Shown: in pieces, positions 63,001 to 64,000 of the stretch | Layout of the letters: each line of letters begins with the position of its first letter | Position numbering within the stretch: position 1 is the stretch's first letter | Assembly: GCF_900496995.4 (NCBI RefSeq) | Contig: NC_044030.1 | Location: 744,001 to 808,000 of the forward strand | DNA: 64,000 nucleotides | DNA from: Aquila chrysaetos chrysaetos | Taxonomy: Eukaryota; Chordata; Aves; Accipitriformes; Accipitridae | Direction of reading: 5' to 3' | Program-made: the position numbers and the translations under genes | Notes under the pieces: generated by a model | Database searches by the model: none | Told to the model about the DNA's origin: nothing | The model's input: only the letters and a program-made list of their open reading frames with translations

Positions 63001-63070
63001 ACCTGTATTCTGGAGGTATTGTATCATCACGTTCCCCAGCTTTTTTTTCTTTTTTCTCTTTAGCTTTTGC
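46737..63070 (-). CDS. CAST: Calpastatin, 3' half (calpain inhibitor), 15 exons in the window
   Basis: Exons in transcript order (all minus): 62987-63070, 61953-62000, 59334-59438, 58931-59032, 58138-58239, 56997-57080, 56211-56258, 55946-56041, 55273-55371, 53969-54070, 52165-52257, 51257-51310, 50751-50840, 47930-48004, 46737-46787. All have GT-AG borders, all are multiples of three, and they join into 410 codons plus TAA. Calpastatin is an intrinsically disordered cytosolic inhibitor of calpains 1 and 2. Each inhibitory domain has region A (ALxxLSxSLGxREPDPDE), region B (TIPPxYR) and region C (SExDLxxxFxxxF). Here I read B-C of one domain and then two complete A-B-C sets, ending in a lysine/serine-rich tail. 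The 5' exons lie beyond the right edge of the window. The gene looks intact and converges on the ERAP1-like relic. Confidence 0.93.
47367..47395. repeat. Poly-T run of 29 bases
   Basis: An uninterrupted T run (A on the CAST sense strand) lies in the last CAST intron. It could be the tail of a decayed retro-insertion on the minus strand or simple slippage. No matching source sequence was recognised. Confidence 0.7.
48941..49697 (-). mobile_element. CR1 LINE, 5'-truncated 3' part (minus strand)
   Basis: The + strand begins CATAGAATGGTTTGGGTTGG, with TTTAAAGGTCATCTAGTCCA after it, which is the antisense CR1 3' end. The minus strand then reads back through the 3'UTR-proximal end of ORF2 with RT C-terminal motifs ([23 protein letters not shown]). 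It is broken in frame. It lies in the CAST intron between exons 50751-50840 and 47930-48004, in the same orientation as CAST, and ends near 49,697. This is the ordinary CR1 truncation pattern. Confidence 0.9.
49698..50750. other. CAST: CAST intron, nothing recognised
   Basis: Intron sequence between the CR1 fragment and exon 50751-50840. The short frames have no family features. Confidence 0.4.
55273..59032 (-). CDS. CAST: CAST: complete inhibitory domain (linker, A, B, C)
   Basis: Exon 58931-59032 is a Ser/Thr/Ala-rich linker. Exon 58138-58239 carries region A ([20 protein letters not shown]). Exon 56997-57080 carries region B ([17 protein letters not shown]). Exon 56211-56258 repeats the [14 protein letters not shown] module. 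Exon 55946-56041 carries region C ([16 protein letters not shown]). Exon 55273-55371 is the next linker. Exon sizes repeat those of the neighbouring domain (84, 48 and 102 bp), showing the gene grew by duplication of exon sets. Confidence 0.88.
59334..63070 (-). CDS. CAST: CAST: B and C regions of the first inhibitory domain in the window
   Basis: Exon 62987-63070 encodes a lysine-rich run followed by [17 protein letters not shown], containing the B motif that sits in the calpain active-site cleft. Exon 61953-62000 encodes [16 protein letters not shown], the usual linker. Exon 59334-59438 encodes [14 protein letters not shown], the C region that binds the small-subunit side. The matching A exon is upstream, outside the window. 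Confidence 0.88.
59439..61952. other. CAST: Large CAST intron, nothing recognised
   Basis: About 2.5 kb of AT-rich intron between the exons at 59334-59438 and 61953-62000. Frames near 60,880-61,190 and 61,214-61,466 have no motif or splice context that would make them coding. Confidence 0.4.
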
Positions 63071-64000
63071 CTTAAAAAGACAAAAAAAAACACTTAGAAA
63101 AATTAAAATAAAAACTCGAAGTACATTCAACTTCACTATCAAGATTCTTCAGCATACTGTTTGAAGAAGTACTAGCATCAGATAAAATTATTCCATATAT
63201 CAAGATATTACAATTCCTCAATTTCTTCATATCAAATTTCTGTGGTAAAATCACCATGATTTAAGAATCAGTACCATATGTGAATATGGCTATATTATTT
63301 TAAATTCTAAAAAACCTCTGGATGCTATTTAGAGCCGTAACTTTGTGGCAGGTACTTTCAGAATTTTTGGGGTGTACAAAATCCTCAGTTTTCCTTGGAT
63401 TTCATTACTTGGATTATACAAGCCATAATTCTCTCTCTTTCTCCATCACTGCTACTGAAACACAGCTTTTAATTCTCTGGACCTCCTTCATAAAGCAATC
63501 CATCCACCAAGTTATCTGAAGGCCCAGACTGACCAAATCTCCAATACAACATGCTCTTTTTTGTCAAAATTGAGCTCCAACATCTTCCCTCGGCAGCAAA
63601 TGATTTTTTACTATTTCCCTGTCATTTGTTTTCTCTAAGCTGTAAGTGAAGACAGGGGAAAATAACTGGTATTAGTAGGCTTATAGGCAGAGTTTGCAGA
63701 ACTAAACTAAAAAGTCAAAGTTTAACATGCAAAAACAGAGCTACTGTTAAAATCTAGCTGTTGAAGAAAAACAAAGTCTTACAAGACACAGCAAAAGGTA
63801 AGACCCAAATTAGAAAGGTAATGGGGTCTGATGGAGAAAGGAGTACATGTACTAAAACCCGAAAAAAGTTAATTAAAAATCAAACATCAAAGATGTGCAA
63901 AACAAAAGCTTGCTATAAATTGTAGCCAGTGCTTGGGGAAAAAAACAGAGCAACTATAGCTAACACAAGGAAAGGTGTATGTATGTATGCTTGTATAGCC
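63071..64000. other. CAST: CAST intron at the right edge of the window
   Basis: No exon is visible upstream of 63,070 on the minus strand. The expected A-region exon of this inhibitory domain must lie beyond the window end. Confidence 0.45.

Overview
This window looks like nuclear DNA from a bird. The evidence is two kinds of CR1 LINE (a long 5' copy and short 3' copies with the usual avian CR1 3' end), an avian-style MROH (maestro HEAT-like repeat) gene, and a calpastatin gene lying tail-to-tail with an ERAP1-type aminopeptidase. CAST and ERAP1 are also convergent neighbours in other amniotes, and in chicken that block is on the Z chromosome. The species cannot be named from the sequence, and Z, W or autosomal location cannot be proved here.

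Layout. Positions 1-9,450 are a GC-rich tandem array of a roughly 62-bp monomer, with a 3,168-bp higher-order period clear from about 2,437 to 9,190. Positions 9,450-12,790 hold the 5' three quarters of a CR1 LINE on the + strand (5'UTR, ORF1, broken ORF2), cut off inside the reverse transcriptase. Positions 12,937-22,371 hold a + strand MROH gene that I could assemble into 21 exons with matching splice phases and no stop until the terminal TGA (about 889 aa, start codon not found). Positions 22,760-27,775 are a second, less uniform array of the same 62-bp satellite. A dispersed-repeat segment follows to about 28,640.

From 28,885 to 40,521 lie the decayed exons of an ERAP1-like zinc aminopeptidase on the + strand. 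It has introns, so it is not a retrocopy. It lacks its 5' exons, carries several stops and frameshifts, and has lost two of the three zinc ligands. After an intergenic stretch with an LTR-like element, the 3' part of CAST runs on the minus strand from 63,070 down to its stop at 46,737. All 15 exons are open and each is a multiple of three; they encode the end of one calpain-inhibitory domain, two full ones and the C-terminal tail. A CR1 fragment sits in its penultimate intron region.

The window therefore joins an AT-rich syntenic block (ERAP1 relic plus CAST) to a very GC-rich segment (satellite-CR1-MROH-satellite). The first 250 bases of the window nearly repeat positions 23,353-23,602, which lie just downstream of MROH. 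This suggests that the satellite/MROH unit is itself tandemly amplified, and that another MROH copy may lie left of the window. Long open frames inside the satellite are a by-product of the repeat, not genes. All calls come from reading the sequence and remembered family features; no search was run.
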